Positions 26,420-36,841 of a stretch of 64,000 nt of DNA are shown piece after piece. The stretch covers positions 151,172 to 215,171 of the forward strand of contig JAHHHH010000002.1 of assembly GCA_019359415.1 (NCBI GenBank). Direction: 5' to 3'. The first letter of the stretch is position 1. Every line of letters starts with the position of its first letter. A model generated the notes under the pieces. The model did no database searches and was not told where the DNA came from. It saw nothing but the letters and a program-made list of their open reading frames with translations. The translations under genes and the position numbers were made by a program. This stretch comes from Iphinoe sp. HA4291-MV1 (GTDB lineage: Bacteria > Cyanobacteriota > Cyanobacteriia > Cyanobacteriales > Nostocaceae).

Positions 26420-26614
26420 CAGTGATGAGTTATCAGTGTCTGAAACCTTGATAACTGATCACTGTTCACTGTTTTGATGATGTTCACTACTATTTTCACC
26501 ACCAAACGCAAGTAAGCTCTAGTAGGCAGATAAACATTCAAAAAACACTGCCAACGCCATCTATGGCATAAGATGTGCAAGAAGCGCGATATGCAAAATG
26601 TGTGAGTGTGACGA

Positions 26615-27163
26615 ATGTTAAATATTGTTAAGCGCCAATCTCGAAACCGAAAACTAAAACGAAAGCCCATTGGTTTGCTTTTGGTCATCTTGGCTTGGAG
26701 TTTAGCTATAGGATGGCTATTAGCCTTAGCAACTCATGCCCAAGGTGCCACTCCTACTTCAGAGGTTGGTACTGTTGATGTCGTACCAGCACAATATCAA
26801 CTAGGACAAGAATTGTACATAGAAAACTGTTCCACTTGTCACATTGCCTTACCACCAGCTGTTTTGCCTACCCAAACCTGGAAAAATCTTTTGGAAGATA
26901 CACAACATTACGGCGCACAGTTAAAGCCTTTGGTCGATCCACCACGCGTTTTAGTATGGAAGTATCTTGCAACTTTTTCTCGTCTTCAACTCCAAGACGA
27001 GCAAACACCATATCGCATCAATAACTCTCGGTATTTCAAAGCTTTGCATCCTAGAGTTAAGCTACCCAATCCTGTGCAGATTGGTAGCTGTGTTACCTGT
27101 CATCCCAATGCTGCAAATTTTAACTTTCGTCACCTCACTCCGGAGTGGGAGAACTCGCAGTAA
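26615..27163 (+). CDS. dihaem c-type cytochrome, membrane-anchored
   Basis: This 182-residue protein has a basic N-terminus and a hydrophobic segment (PIGLLLVILAWSLAIGWLLALAT, residues ~22-44) ending near AQGA, so it is exported to the lumen or periplasm, perhaps with cleavage. Two haem sites are seen, CSTCH (~71) and CVTCH (~163), each CXXCH. The pattern resembles the cyanobacterial dihaem cytochrome c (DHC) family. Axial ligands and redox partner cannot be deduced. Confidence 0.85.
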   Translation: MLNIVKRQSRNRKLKRKPIGLLLVILAWSLAIGWLLALATHAQGATPTSEVGTVDVVPAQYQLGQELYIENCSTCHIALPPAVLPTQTWKNLLEDTQHYGAQLKPLVDPPRVLVWKYLATFSRLQLQDEQTPYRINNSRYFKALHPRVKLPNPVQIGSCVTCHPNAANFNFRHLTPEWENSQ

Positions 27164-27172
27164 TGGAGTGAT

Positions 27173-27243
27173 GGGAATTGGGCAATGGGCAATGGGCAAT
27201 GGGCAATGGGCATTGGGCAATGGGCATTGGGCATTGGGAACTG
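27173..27243. repeat. GGGCAAT/GGGCATT heptanucleotide tandem repeats
   Basis: About nine consecutive seven-base units (GGGCAAT or GGGCATT) lie just after the dihaem cytochrome gene. These short tandemly repeated sequences are typical of heterocystous cyanobacteria. The rest of the 438-bp spacer before secA carries a HIP1-containing stretch and the secA promoter, with no gene seen. Confidence 0.9.
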
Positions 27244-27602
27244 GATTCTTAATTTTGAATGAGACCGCCACGCACAGCGAACGGCGCTACGCGATTTTGA
27301 ATTTTGAATTGTTTAGTCCCCTTGTCCCCTTGTCCCCCCTATCCCCATCGGCGATCGCTACCTGTTGCTGGTCGGGCTTCTCTGCTTCATCTGAAGGCAA
27401 AATGATACTATTAAAACAGTTTAAACTTAAGCTAAAAATTAAAACCAATCATTTAGTGACCTGATTGGCTTATTATCCTTTTGTTTTTTAGCAAATTCTC
27501 ATGCATAACTGACCCAAAACCAAAAAGGTCGGTTGGGTTAAGAGTTTATAATCAATCCCAATCATTACAATCCCCATCCCCCTTGATTTTGTATAATCTG
27601 CC

Positions 27603-30398
27603 ATGCTAAAGACTTTGTTGGGCGACCCCAACGCTCGTAAACTTAAGAAATACCAACCTTACGTTACAGAAATTAATCTTCTAGAGGAAGACGTAAAAGC
27701 CCTTTCGGATGACGAGCTAAAGGGCAAAACAGCAGAGTTCAAACAGCGTCTGAACAAAGGCGAGACTCTGGATGATATTTTGAGCGAAGCGTTTGCTGTG
27801 GTGCGGGAAGCAGGACGGCGAGTGTTAGGGTTGCGGCACTTTGATGTTCAACTTTTAGGCGGTGCTATCCTGCATACAGGGCAAATTGCCGAAATGAAAA
27901 CTGGTGAGGGCAAAACCTTAGTTGCGACTTTGCCTAGTTATTTGAATGCCCTGACAGGAAAAGGCGTACACGTCGTTACTGTGAACGATTATCTGGCTCG
28001 TCGGGACGCAGAATGGATGGGACAGGTGCATCGCTTCTTAGGATTGAGTGTTGGGCTGATTCAGCAGAGCATGACGCCAACTGAGCGCAAGAAAAACTAC
28101 GACTGTGATATCACTTATGTCACTAACAGCGAGGTAGGCTTTGACTACTTGCGCGATAACATGGCAACAGACATCAGAGACGTAGTGCAACGCCCCTTCA
28201 ATTACTGTGTGATTGACGAGGTAGACTCTATCTTAGTTGACGAGGCGCGGACCCCCTTAATTATTTCCGGACAGGTAGAAAGACCAACTGAAAAATACTT
28301 ACAAGCGGCTGAAATCGCAGCAGCATTGAAAAAAGAAGAGCATTACGAAGTGGATGAAAAAGCTCGTAACGTGCTGCTAACCGATGAAGGCTTTGCTCAA
28401 GCAGAGCAGCTTTTGGAAGTCAAAGATTTATTTGATCCAGAAGACCCGTGGGCGCACTTTGTTTTCAACGCTATTAAGGCAAAAGAACTGTTCCTCAAGG
28501 ACGTAAACTATATTGTCCGCAACGGAGAAGTTGTCATCGTAGACGAATTTACTGGTCGAGTCTTACCAGGACGGCGTTGGAGCGATGGACTGCACCAAGC
28601 AATTGAATCAAAAGAACACGTAGAAATTCAACCGGAAACTCAAACTCTGGCAACAATTACTTATCAAAATCTGTTCTTGCTTTATCCAAAACTTGGTGGT
28701 ATGACCGGAACTGCAAAGACAGAAGAAGCTGAGTTTGAAAAAATTTACAAACTAGAAGTCACGATCATTCCTACCAACAGACCCACAGGACGCACAGACT
28801 GGTCTGACATGGTCTTTAAGACAGAACCAGGCAAGTGGGGGGCAATTGCTAAAGAATGTGCCGAAATGCACACAGTTGGCAGACCTGTCCTAGTAGGAAC
28901 AACTAGCGTGGAAAAATCGGAATATCTCAGCCAGTTGTTAAGGCAAATAGAGATTCCCCACGAGTTACTTAATGCTAGACCAGAGAACGTTGAACGCGAA
29001 GCAGAGATTGTCGCACAAGCAGGACGCCGAGGTGCTTTAACAATTGCTACCAATATGGCAGGTAGAGGTACTGATATTATCTTGGGTGGTAATGCTGAAT
29101 ATATGGCGCGTCTGAAGATGCGGGAGTATTTCATGCCCAGGATAGTGAAGCCGGAAGATGAAGATATGTTTGGCATTCACAGAGCTGCTGGGTTACCTTC
29201 TGCTGCAACAGGCGGAGGACAAGGCTTTATCCCTGGTAAGAAAGTGAAAACTTGGAAGGCTTCGCCACAGGTTTTCCCCACTCAGCTTTCTAAAGAAACA
29301 GAGAAACTCCTCAAAGAAGCAGTAGAATCAGCTGTGCGAGAGTATGGCGATCGCAGCTTAAGCGAACTGGAAGCAGAAGACAAAGTTGCTGTGGCGGCAG
29401 AAAAAGCTCCCACTGATGACCCTGTTATCCAAAAAATGCGGGAAGTATACAACCGTATCAAGCACGAATACGAACAGTTCACCAGCCGTGAACACAATGA
29501 AGTGGTAGAATTGGGGGGGTTGCACGTAATTGGGACTGAACGTCACGAGTCGCGACGGATCGACAACCAATTGCGGGGACGTGCAGGACGTCAAGGTGAC
29601 CCAGGTTCAACAAGATTTTTCCTGAGCTTAGAGGATAACCTACTGCGGATTTTTGGTGGCGATCGCGTAGCACGCCTCATGGATGCTTTCCACGTTGAAG
29701 AAGATATGCCCATCGAATCCGGAATGCTTACCCGCAGTTTAGAAGGTGCTCAGAAAAAAGTCGAAACCTACTACTACGATATCCGTAAGCAGGTGTTTGA
29801 GTACGATGAGGTGATGAACAATCAGCGCCGTGCAATCTACGCAGAACGCCGTCGGGTGCTAGAAGGGCAAGACCTCAAAGAACAGGTCATCAAGTATGCC
29901 GAAAAAACGATGGATGACATCGTTGACTTCTACATCAACCCAGACTTACCCTCAGAAGAATGGGAATTAGACAAGCTGGTTGATAAGGTCAAAGAATTTG
30001 TCTATCTGCTAGCAGACTTGCAGCCCACTCAATTAGAAGATATGGGAATGGGTGAAATCAAATTCTTCCTGCATGAACAAGTGCGTATTGCTTACGACCT
30101 TAAGGAAGCAGAAGTTGACCAGATTCGACCAGGATTAATGCGGCAAGCTGAACGATTCTTTATTTTGCAACGGATTGACACCCTGTGGCGGGAACACCTG
30201 CAACAGATGGATGCCTTGCGGGAATCTGTTGGACTACGGGGTTATGGTCAAAAAGACCCGCTGATTGAGTACAAGAGCGAGGGGTACGAATTATTCTTGG
30301 ATATGATGACTAACATTCGCCGAGATGTGGTATACTCCCTGTTCATGTTCCAACCTCAGCCTCAGCCAATGACGGAAGTACCTTCAGAGATGGTTTGA
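27603..30398 (+). CDS. secA: preprotein translocase ATPase SecA
   Basis: This 931-residue SecA drives post-translational export through SecYEG in plasma and thylakoid membranes. It starts [17 protein letters not shown]. It has Walker A in [11 protein letters not shown] (~residue 99), [19 protein letters not shown] (Walker B), the second NBD motif [30 protein letters not shown], and the C-terminal helical domain. The zinc-binding SEC-C tail (CXCX8CH) is missing; the protein ends MTEVPSEMV, as in other cyanobacteria and chloroplasts. Long monocistronic gene. Confidence 0.97.
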   Translation: MLKTLLGDPNARKLKKYQPYVTEINLLEEDVKALSDDELKGKTAEFKQRLNKGETLDDILSEAFAVVREAGRRVLGLRHFDVQLLGGAILHTGQIAEMKTGEGKTLVATLPSYLNALTGKGVHVVTVNDYLARRDAEWMGQVHRFLGLSVGLIQQSMTPTERKKNYDCDITYVTNSEVGFDYLRDNMATDIRDVVQRPFNYCVIDEVDSILVDEARTPLIISGQVERPTEKYLQAAEIAAALKKEEHYEVDEKARNVLLTDEGFAQAEQLLEVKDLFDPEDPWAHFVFNAIKAKELFLKDVNYIVRNGEVVIVDEFTGRVLPGRRWSDGLHQAIESKEHVEIQPETQTLATITYQNLFLLYPKLGGMTGTAKTEEAEFEKIYKLEVTIIPTNRPTGRTDWSDMVFKTEPGKWGAIAKECAEMHTVGRPVLVGTTSVEKSEYLSQLLRQIEIPHELLNARPENVEREAEIVAQAGRRGALTIATNMAGRGTDIILGGNAEYMARLKMREYFMPRIVKPEDEDMFGIHRAAGLPSAATGGGQGFIPGKKVKTWKASPQVFPTQLSKETEKLLKEAVESAVREYGDRSLSELEAEDKVAVAAEKAPTDDPVIQKMREVYNRIKHEYEQFTSREHNEVVELGGLHVIGTERHESRRIDNQLRGRAGRQGDPGSTRFFLSLEDNLLRIFGGDRVARLMDAFHVEEDMPIESGMLTRSLEGAQKKVETYYYDIRKQVFEYDEVMNNQRRAIYAERRRVLEGQDLKEQVIKYAEKTMDDIVDFYINPDLPSEEWELDKLVDKVKEFVYLLADLQPTQLEDMGMGEIKFFLHEQVRIAYDLKEAEVDQIRPGLMRQAERFFILQRIDTLWREHLQQMDALRESVGLRGYGQKDPLIEYKSEGYELFLDMMTNIRRDVVYSLFMFQPQPQPMTEVPSEMV

Positions 30399-30419
30399 GG
30401 TTTAAAATACATATCTTGT

Positions 30420-30705
30420 AGGGTAGGCATGGGCAATGCCCACCCAGCCCTTTCAACGCGAACAAATGAACTACTAAATCAAAGGCTGAAACCCGCTCCC
30501 AAACTAGAGCCAAAAATCATAGCTCTAACTCATCCATAGAACCTGAAGCGATCGCAATATCAAATCCGGTCAGAATATTGACCCTTTAGTTGAGTATTTT
30601 ATTGAAGAAAATCCCGTAAGGATGATAACACAAGGATTAATAAAGGAGCGAAAAATATAGTACAAATGAACGCGTTGAAAGGGCTGGCAATGCCCACCCT
30701 ACTTA
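30420..30705. repeat. inverted dispersed repeat with internal insertion
   Basis: Outer arms GTAGGGTAGGCAT.. (from 30420) and ..TGCCCACCCTACT (to about 30702) and inner arms CCAGCCCTTTCAACGCG (30444-30460) and its complement (30671-30687) form one palindrome. ACAAATGAAC occurs in direct orientation at 30462-30471 and again at 30662-30671, as if ~190 bp was inserted into the loop with a 10-bp duplication. A third copy of the inner arm plus loop lies at 63874-63903. Confidence 0.7.
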
Positions 30706-30958
30706 ATTCGAGGATGTATTGCGCCCAAATGCAAACTGCTATAAGCTCTAAACTTCTTGTAAAAATCTGGCGTTGCGTATAGCAATCCTATTTGATTTTT
30801 TGATTTGTATAGGCGTAGCCTGCGCGATCGTGAGTGCGTGTCCATCATTGGCTCACCTGATCCGATAGGAGAAGGACTCAGCGCACAAACCGAGCAGTAT
30901 TGGTCCGGAATCTTGTTGTATACGAATGATTTAGGACTGCTATATCTGCAAGATAATT
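30706..30958. other. spacer before the SGNH hydrolase gene
   Basis: No gene is seen. It contains a GGCGTAGCCTGCGCGATCG-type repeat piece near 30810-30830. It is the 3' side of both secA and the SGNH gene, so terminators are expected, but none with a clear T-run was found. Confidence 0.4.
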
Positions 30959-31942
30959 TTAATGGCTAAGTCCTCTCACATTAAGCCTGTATTCTACTTG
31001 ATTGAGTGCCGATCGCCATACTTCGTACCCTTCCCTGCTCAAATGTAGTCTGTCTGTAGTCAACTCTAAGCGCAAGTTACCTTGAAAATCTGTAAACCAA
31101 TCATAAAGATTTAAATAATAAGCTCCTTCTTGTCTAGCAATAACAGAGAGTTGATAATTAAGGTGACGAATACGGGTATTGGGAATTGTAAATAAACGAG
31201 TTGGTAAAATCGATTGGATAAAAATTATAGTTTGTGGGTGAGTCTGTCGCAACTTGCGAATAATTTGACGGTGATTGCGTAAAATCATTTCGTCTGTCCT
31301 ACCCTTTCGCAAGTCATTAATTCCAGCCATAATATAAATAACATCTGGTCTGGTTTCACCAAAAATAGAGACCCTTTTTAAGATACCACTGGAAGTATCT
31401 CCAGATATTCCTTGATTCAGCCACAATCTACCTACAGGCAATTTTTCTTTAGGAAACCACAAACTTAAAGAATCACCCACTAGGATTCCTAGACGATTGT
31501 CGCCTTGATATTGAGCCATTGCTTTGGCTTCCATTGCCAATAAGCGTTTCCAATCCTCATATGTGAGTTGAGTTTTCGTCGTAGATATCAACGACGATTT
31601 TGCGTTGTTTTCAAGCAAGCTTGGATAAATGTAACCTGCTTTCAGCGCGGCTAATCTTTCGTAGTAAAGTTGGTTTCCAGATGTAATTTGATAGGAAAAT
31701 AGTTGAGTGTTTGAGTTGGGATACGATTCTACTGCTTTTGGCAACAAAGAGTGACTCAATTCTGATGGAGCAGTTTCCACACTAGAGAATATTTTTTCAT
31801 CTACATTTGGCTTTGAACCGTATTTTAAATTCCAACTAACTCTGCCATCTCCTAAGTGGAAATTGGACAGATGTAGAAGAGTTAATGCTGGTATTACCAA
31901 TCCTGTTAACAATCCTGCTGCCAACAGATAAAGGTCCCTCAT
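30959..31942 (-). CDS. SGNH/GDSL hydrolase family protein
   Basis: This 327-residue protein starts MRDLYLLAAGLLTGLVIPAL, a signal-anchor-like N-terminus, with GGAGG about 12 nt before the ATG at 31942. The C-terminal ~190 residues have the SGNH blocks: GILVGDSLSLWFP (nucleophile Ser), NQGISGDTSSG (Gly), GINDLRKG (Asn) and TDRLHLSREGYEVW (Asp/His pair). Members are esterases or O-acetyl hydrolases acting on lipids or cell-surface glycans. A ~130-residue N-terminal region between anchor and hydrolase is unassigned. Confidence 0.85.
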   Translation of the reverse strand: MRDLYLLAAGLLTGLVIPALTLLHLSNFHLGDGRVSWNLKYGSKPNVDEKIFSSVETAPSELSHSLLPKAVESYPNSNTQLFSYQITSGNQLYYERLAALKAGYIYPSLLENNAKSSLISTTKTQLTYEDWKRLLAMEAKAMAQYQGDNRLGILVGDSLSLWFPKEKLPVGRLWLNQGISGDTSSGILKRVSIFGETRPDVIYIMAGINDLRKGRTDEMILRNHRQIIRKLRQTHPQTIIFIQSILPTRLFTIPNTRIRHLNYQLSVIARQEGAYYLNLYDWFTDFQGNLRLELTTDRLHLSREGYEVWRSALNQVEYRLNVRGLSH

Positions 31943-32099
31943 CTTTACGTTTCTCCTCCACGCACTGTTTTTCCTTGTTGACAGCATTCACTCGTTGAAT
32001 TCAGGAAACTTTTTCGGTTGCTATTTCATTATTCCATTTATACACTTATATACGTATTTCTGTAAAGTATGAATTTAATTGAGCCTATCATCTTCTACG

Positions 32100-32458
32100 A
32101 TAACTAAGTCGTTCACCCAAAATTTCTCCAGCAAAGTGTTCATCTCCTGGTATAACTCATATCGTATGGACGCTCCTTTGAGCTTTTGGCGGTTCATTTA
32201 TATATTTCTCAGCACTTTCGTCCCGTATTCTTTTTTGCGTGTGAGTGCAAATGGAGATGAAGTTATGATTAAGTTAATGCAGTTTGCTTCAATAAATGTA
32301 AGTAATTTTAGACTATCACCTAAATATGCTGAACCGTTTTTTTGAGAATAGTAAAAGATAAAATCTCGTGTTTTTTGTGGTGTTTGTTGTTCGTAAACGG
32401 AAACGCAACTAGGACAATATCCCTTTTTTTGAGGGACGACACTAAATAGGTTCTCCAT
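32100..32458 (-). pseudogene. DNA methyltransferase N-terminal fragment
   Basis: From MENLFSVVPQKKGYCPSC the frame reads into GDSLKLLTFIEANCINLIITSSPFALTRKKEYGT, the motif IV region (here TSSPF for the usual S/NPPF) of an amino-methyltransferase. It then stops; a shifted frame continues AEKYINEPPK. The remaining catalytic region is absent. It is the remnant of a restriction-modification or orphan methylase gene. It overlaps the end of the upstream small gene on the same strand. Confidence 0.65.
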
Positions 32459-32648
32459 CTTCAAGGGTATATAAGTCTGGTTCATTATACAGAAAATCAA
32501 ATACTTTATCATACTGTGTAAGTTGCATTAAGTCGTGGGTTAATGGATGTGAACTATCAAAAAATAGCTTTTCTTCTAAGAGAGAACGTTCTTCTTCAGA
32601 AAGAGACAAGATGACTTGTAGCAGCGATTCAACAAGTTTAGTGTTCAT
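32442..32648 (-). CDS. small protein, antitoxin-like, unknown
   Basis: This 68-residue protein starts MNTKLVESLLQVILSLSEEERSLLEEKL, an amphipathic, probably helical segment, and ends DFLYNEPDLYTLEDGEPI. It is acidic overall. Such small helical proteins in cyanobacteria often act as antitoxins or accessory proteins, but there is no recognisable toxin beside it; instead it overlaps the dead methyltransferase by 17 bp. Function unknown. Confidence 0.5.
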   Translation of the reverse strand: MNTKLVESLLQVILSLSEEERSLLEEKLFFDSSHPLTHDLMQLTQYDKVFDFLYNEPDLYTLEDGEPI

Positions 32649-32800
32649 ATTCAGGTTCAGATATTTTACAAAAAGATAAAATGAATAATACACTATAAAA
32701 AATTCCTTGCCTTGCGGTAAAGAATTTAAATTTTCATAGAAATGTATCTACACCTCTATGAAAATTTACTCAGAACTCGGTACTCAGGATTGATGAAACA

Positions 32801-33241
32801 TTACCACTTTTTGTATGGTAGAAATTTGCCAGACATAATCACTTTCACACGATCGCCTTTAGGGTCTTCTTCTTTTTCGATATTCAAAGTAAAATCAATC
32901 GCACTCATAATACCGTCACCAAACTTCTCGTGAATAACTGCTTTCATCGGCATTCCGTAAACTTGCATTATCTCGTAGAAACGATAAATTAGTGGATCGG
33001 TTGGGACAACTGGACCAAGACCTTTCACTGGGTATTCTGTCAATTCTTTAACATCAATCGCATCCAGCCCTAATGCTTCAACTAGTAACTTCGCCTCCTC
33101 CTCTGAAGCACTGGCTTGACGATAGAGAACAGATGCAATCCATACCTCATCGCGTCCCAAAATCTTTTCCAAATCGGCAAAGGTCAGTCCCTTTTCTTTT
33201 TTGGCAGCCAAAAGCTTTTGAGTAATTTCAGGGATGGACAC
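32801..33241 (-). CDS. cynS: cyanate hydratase (cyanase)
   Basis: This 146-residue enzyme catalyses bicarbonate-dependent breakdown of cyanate to ammonium and CO2. A GTG start at 33241 is chosen because AGGAG lies seven nt upstream and the resulting length equals the family; the frame is open another 59 residues without match. The N-terminal helix-turn-helix-like domain ([24 protein letters not shown]) is followed by the cyanase domain with catalytic Arg/Glu in [11 protein letters not shown] and Ser in GIMSAIDF. No cyanate transporter genes are nearby. In cyanobacteria cynS is often under nitrogen (NtcA) control; no clear site was found here. Confidence 0.95.
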   Translation of the reverse strand: MSIPEITQKLLAAKKEKGLTFADLEKILGRDEVWIASVLYRQASASEEEAKLLVEALGLDAIDVKELTEYPVKGLGPVVPTDPLIYRFYEIMQVYGMPMKAVIHEKFGDGIMSAIDFTLNIEKEEDPKGDRVKVIMSGKFLPYKKW

Positions 33242-33699
33242 TAGAAAACTCCTGTAGTTAAATATTACTTCTTTTGTAGAAATTGTCTCATAAGCTTGGT
33301 TTGAAAACATGAAAGTACCAAGAACATATCGAATCAACACTGAACGCTGTATTCTTAGATGCGTCTGGGAACAAGATATTCCATATGTCTTCTCAGCTAA
33401 ACGATTCAAGGGTTTCAACGATGGGATGCTTTAGAGAAGGGCGGGCTGTCCGGTTCACCCCACAAGAGATATGTATAGAATGATTACTGTCGGTTCGCTT
33501 ATTTTGAGATGACAAGAGGAATTAATGCCTTAAGAGGAAAGGAATAAGAAGATTTTCTAACCCAATTGCATAAAGCTTCCCCATTTCCCAGTAGTGTGGA
33601 GAACAGCGATAGCAATTTTCTGGGCGAGCAAGCGATTGCCCAAGGGGCACTGGCGCAGCCAATCGCTAATTGATTTGGGTGTGGGTATAGGGGAAAACA
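33242..33699. other. region with degraded repeats upstream of cynS
   Basis: No intact gene is seen. It contains a HIP-like palindromic piece (AAGCGATTGCCC... to ..CCAATCGC, about 33629-33665) related to those at 16325 and 58893. The cynS promoter should lie at its left end. Confidence 0.45.
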
Positions 33700-33780
33700 G
33701 TGGAAATAAGTTCTGAACGAATAGATGATATTCCAGTGATCGTAGAATGGCTCAAGCAGATGGAAATAGCCAAAGGTTGT
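33700..33780 (+). pseudogene. IS1634-type transposase N-terminal fragment
   Basis: GTG at 33700 opens a short frame reading VEISSERIDDIPVIVEWLKQ followed by MEIAKG, the conserved N-terminal (DUF4277) start of another IS1634-type transposase. It then loses similarity. It is the remnant of an element different from the complete copy at 17-19 kb. Confidence 0.65.
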
Positions 33781-33795
33781 TTATTTTTCGCATAT

Positions 33796-34092
33796 TTAGT
33801 CGCGTTTCGGCTCGTAATTAAGAACAACAATCCCGCAGTCAAATGATGTGGATTTTACTAATGTCAGATTTTGTTTGCTGTCAAGTTCTTTGAAAATTGT
33901 CATTCCGTTACCAATTGCAGTTGGATTAATGAATAAATGAAACTCGTTTATCAGTCCTTGTTTGATTAGAGCCGATACAAAGGTCGCACCGCCATAAGCG
34001 ATGATGTCTTTACCGTCTTGTTTTTTTAGTTTAGTGATTTCGTCAACAAGGTTGCCTTTTGCTAAAACGGTATAAGTAAGGGCGAAATCGGG
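33796..34092 (-). pseudogene. dihydrofolate reductase-family (RibD C-terminal) fragment
   Basis: The minus-strand frame ending at the stop 33798-33796 reads DFALTYTVLAKGNLVDEI, KKQDGKDIIAYGGATFVSAL and INEFHLFINPTAIGNGMTIF, ending NYEPKRD. This is the C-terminal half of a DHFR/RibD-like reductase, about 98 residues; the N-terminal half is missing. The break coincides with the start of an unrelated acetyltransferase fragment on the other strand. Confidence 0.75.
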
Positions 34093-34371
34093 TGGTCACT
34101 TCACCCGAGCTATTGTGGGCGTGGTTATGCAACAGAGGCGGCACAAATATTACTCACCTATGGCTTTGCACACCGCAAGTTGCACCGAATCACCTCGATC
34201 TGCGACACACGTAATACAGCATCTTTTCGGCTTATGGAGCGTCTTGGCATGAGGCGTGAGGGGCATTTACGGCAAAGCCAATCCATGAAAGGCTCATGGC
34301 AGGACGAGTATATGTATGCCTTATTGCATAATGAGTGGCTTGCCCAACAGAGTGTCAACGCAGACGGGTAG
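34093..34371 (+). pseudogene. GNAT acetyltransferase C-terminal fragment
   Basis: The frame reads WSLHPSYCGRGYATEAAQIL, HRKLHRITSICDTRNTASFR and MERLGMRREGHLRQS, ending VNADG. These are the acetyl-CoA-binding (GRGYATEA) and C-terminal parts of a RimJ/RimL-type N-acetyltransferase. The N-terminal half is absent, replaced by the DHFR-family fragment on the opposite strand. No start codon with an RBS fits. Confidence 0.75.
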
Positions 34372-34495
34372 AATTTGTGTCATCTTTTATGTGATTGCAG
34401 CTGATTTGGATTGAGTTTTTATGCTGATAAAAAATCTCCTGCTCTAAAGCAGGAGATTTTTTATCTATTTACAGGTGTTGCTCGAGTCAACTACA

Positions 34496-36721
34496 TTAAC
34501 CAAACTTGCCAGCAGTCGAAGCAATGAGGAATGCTGCGTAGGTTAAGACGTAGCCCACAGCGAAGTGAGTTAAACCAACAACACGAGCTTGAACGATGGA
34601 CAGAGCAACGGGCTTGTCTTTCCAGCGAACCAGGTTCGCTAAAGGAGTACGCTCGTGTGCCCAAACCAGAGTTTCAATCAACTCTTGCCAGTAACCTCTC
34701 CAAGAGATGAGGAACATGAAACCAGTTGCCCAAACCAGGTGTCCGAACAGGAACATCCAAGCCCAGACTGACAGGTTGCTTGTACCGTAGGGGTTGTAGC
34801 CGTTGATTAACTGAGCGGAGTTCGCCCACAGGTAATCACGGAACCAGCCCATCAGGTAAGTAGAAGATTCGTTGAACTGTGCGACATTGCCTTGCCAAAT
34901 ACCAAGGTGCTTCCAGTGCCAGTAGAAGGTGACCCAACCAACTGTGTTGAGTGCCCAGAATGCAGCAAGGTAGAAGGAGTCCCAAGCGGAGATGTCGCAG
35001 GTACCGCCACGACCGGGACCATCACATGGGAAGGCGTAGCCGAAGTCCTTTTTATCGGGCATCAGCTTAGAACCACGGGCATCTAAAGCACCTTTTACCA
35101 ATACCAAGGTAGTGGTGTGGAGAGCCAGAGCGATCGCATGGTGAACTAAGAAGTCACCAGGACCGATAGTTAAGAACAAGGAGTTGGTGTTGTCGTTAAT
35201 TGCACCCAACCAACCTGGCAACCAGACGTTAGCGTAGTTGGGCCATGCTGTGTAAGCAACGCTATCTGGATTAGATAACAGAACGTTCAAGCCATACAGG
35301 ACTTTACCATTAGCAGCTTGATTGAACTGGGCAAACAAAGGCTCAATCAGGATTTGCTTTTCGGGTGTGCCGAAAGCAACAACGACGTCATTGTGGACGT
35401 ACAGACCTAGGGTGTGGAAGCCCAAGAACAGGGATACCCAACTTAGGTGCGAGATAATCGCTTCTTTGTGCTTCAGCACACGGTCTAGTACGTTGCCCTT
35501 GTTTTGTTCTGGATCGTAATCACGTACCCAGAAGATTGCTCCGTGAGCAAAAGCTCCGAGCATTAGGAAGATCGCAATGTACTGGTGATGGGTGTACAAA
35601 GCGGCTTGGGTTGTGTAGTCCTTCGCAATGAATGCGTAAGATGGCATTGAGTACATATGCTGTGCCACCCAGGAGGTTACTACCCCTAAGCAAGCTAGGT
35701 GCCAACCCAATTGGAAATGGAGCGAGTTGTTGTAGGTATCGTAGATACCTTGGTGAGGCATATTGAACGGACCTTCGACAGGAACGCCGAAGAAGGTCTT
35801 GGAGTTCATCATCTCCTTAATGCTGTGACCGATACCAAAGTTGGTCCGGTACATATGACCCGCGACGATGAACAGCACTGCGATCCCCAAGTGGTGGTGA
35901 GCAATATCTGTCAGCCACAGCGCTTGAGTCTGGGGATGGAAGCCACCTAGGAATGTCAGAATTGCAGTTCCTGCACCATCTGACGTACCAAATACATGGT
36001 TCGCTGTATCGGGGTTCGTAGCGTAAGCAGCCCAGTTCCCGGTAAAGAAAGGTGTCAATCCTGCTGGATGGGGTGGTGTGCTTAGGAAGTTATCCCAACC
36101 CACGTGCTGTCCGCGAGATTCAGGGATTGCAACGTGAATCAAGTGACCTGCCCAAGCCAAAGAACTCACACCAAACAGACCTGCTAGGTGGTGGTTCAAA
36201 CGTGGTTCTGCACTCTTAAACCAAGCCAAGCTAGGACGGTATTTGGGTTGCAAGTGCAGCCAACCAGCAAACAGGAACACTGATGCCAACAGCAGGAGGA
36301 ACACTGAACCTACGTACAGGTCATTGTTCGTCCGCATACCAATGGTGTACCACCAGTGGTAAATGCCGGAGTAGGTTATGTTTACTGGATAACTCGCCCC
36401 GCCTTGGGTAAAAGCTTCTATTGCTGGTTTCCCAAATTGCGGATCCCAAATTGCATGCGCGATTGGACGGATATGAAGAGGATCTTTAATCCACTGTTCA
36501 AAGTTACCTTGCCAGGCTACATGGAACAGTAGGCTCGATGCCCACAGGAAGATGATTGCCAAGTGACCGAAGTGAGTTGCGAAAATCTTTTGGTAAAGAT
36601 TTTCTTCTGTCATGCCATCGTGACTTTCAAAATCATTTCCTGTTGCAATCGCATACCAGATCCGACGTGTCGTCGGGTCTTGTGCTAGATCCTGGCTAAA
36701 TTTTGGAAATTTTGTTGCCAT
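34496..36721 (-). CDS. psaB: photosystem I P700 apoprotein A2
   Basis: This 741-residue core subunit of photosystem I has eleven membrane helices and binds P700, chlorophylls and carotenes. The FX-cluster loop [18 protein letters not shown], with its two cysteines, is near residue 560. It starts [20 protein letters not shown] and ends ASTAGKFG; the length is standard. It follows psaA by 120 bp in the usual dicistronic order. Confidence 0.99.
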   Translation of the reverse strand: MATKFPKFSQDLAQDPTTRRIWYAIATGNDFESHDGMTEENLYQKIFATHFGHLAIIFLWASSLLFHVAWQGNFEQWIKDPLHIRPIAHAIWDPQFGKPAIEAFTQGGASYPVNITYSGIYHWWYTIGMRTNNDLYVGSVFLLLLASVFLFAGWLHLQPKYRPSLAWFKSAEPRLNHHLAGLFGVSSLAWAGHLIHVAIPESRGQHVGWDNFLSTPPHPAGLTPFFTGNWAAYATNPDTANHVFGTSDGAGTAILTFLGGFHPQTQALWLTDIAHHHLGIAVLFIVAGHMYRTNFGIGHSIKEMMNSKTFFGVPVEGPFNMPHQGIYDTYNNSLHFQLGWHLACLGVVTSWVAQHMYSMPSYAFIAKDYTTQAALYTHHQYIAIFLMLGAFAHGAIFWVRDYDPEQNKGNVLDRVLKHKEAIISHLSWVSLFLGFHTLGLYVHNDVVVAFGTPEKQILIEPLFAQFNQAANGKVLYGLNVLLSNPDSVAYTAWPNYANVWLPGWLGAINDNTNSLFLTIGPGDFLVHHAIALALHTTTLVLVKGALDARGSKLMPDKKDFGYAFPCDGPGRGGTCDISAWDSFYLAAFWALNTVGWVTFYWHWKHLGIWQGNVAQFNESSTYLMGWFRDYLWANSAQLINGYNPYGTSNLSVWAWMFLFGHLVWATGFMFLISWRGYWQELIETLVWAHERTPLANLVRWKDKPVALSIVQARVVGLTHFAVGYVLTYAAFLIASTAGKFG

Positions 36722-36769
36722 AGGTTTGATAAATCCTCTGACCTTCAGCCATCAGGTTCTTAGAGTTTT

Positions 36770-36820
36770 GAGTTCTGAGTTTTGAGTTGGTGAGTATTCA
36801 GCACTCAAAACTCAGAACTC
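36770..36820 (-). repeat. perfect 18-bp inverted repeat in the psaA-psaB spacer
   Basis: GAGTTCTGAGTTTTGAGT (36770-36787) and its exact complement (36803-36820) flank a 15-base loop. The repeat unit resembles dispersed GAGTTCTGAGTTTTGAG sequences (another near 57812). In the psaAB mRNA it could act as a processing or stability element, or a partial terminator. Confidence 0.8.
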
Positions 36821-36841
36821 ATGACTTGTAAGAGCTGATTT

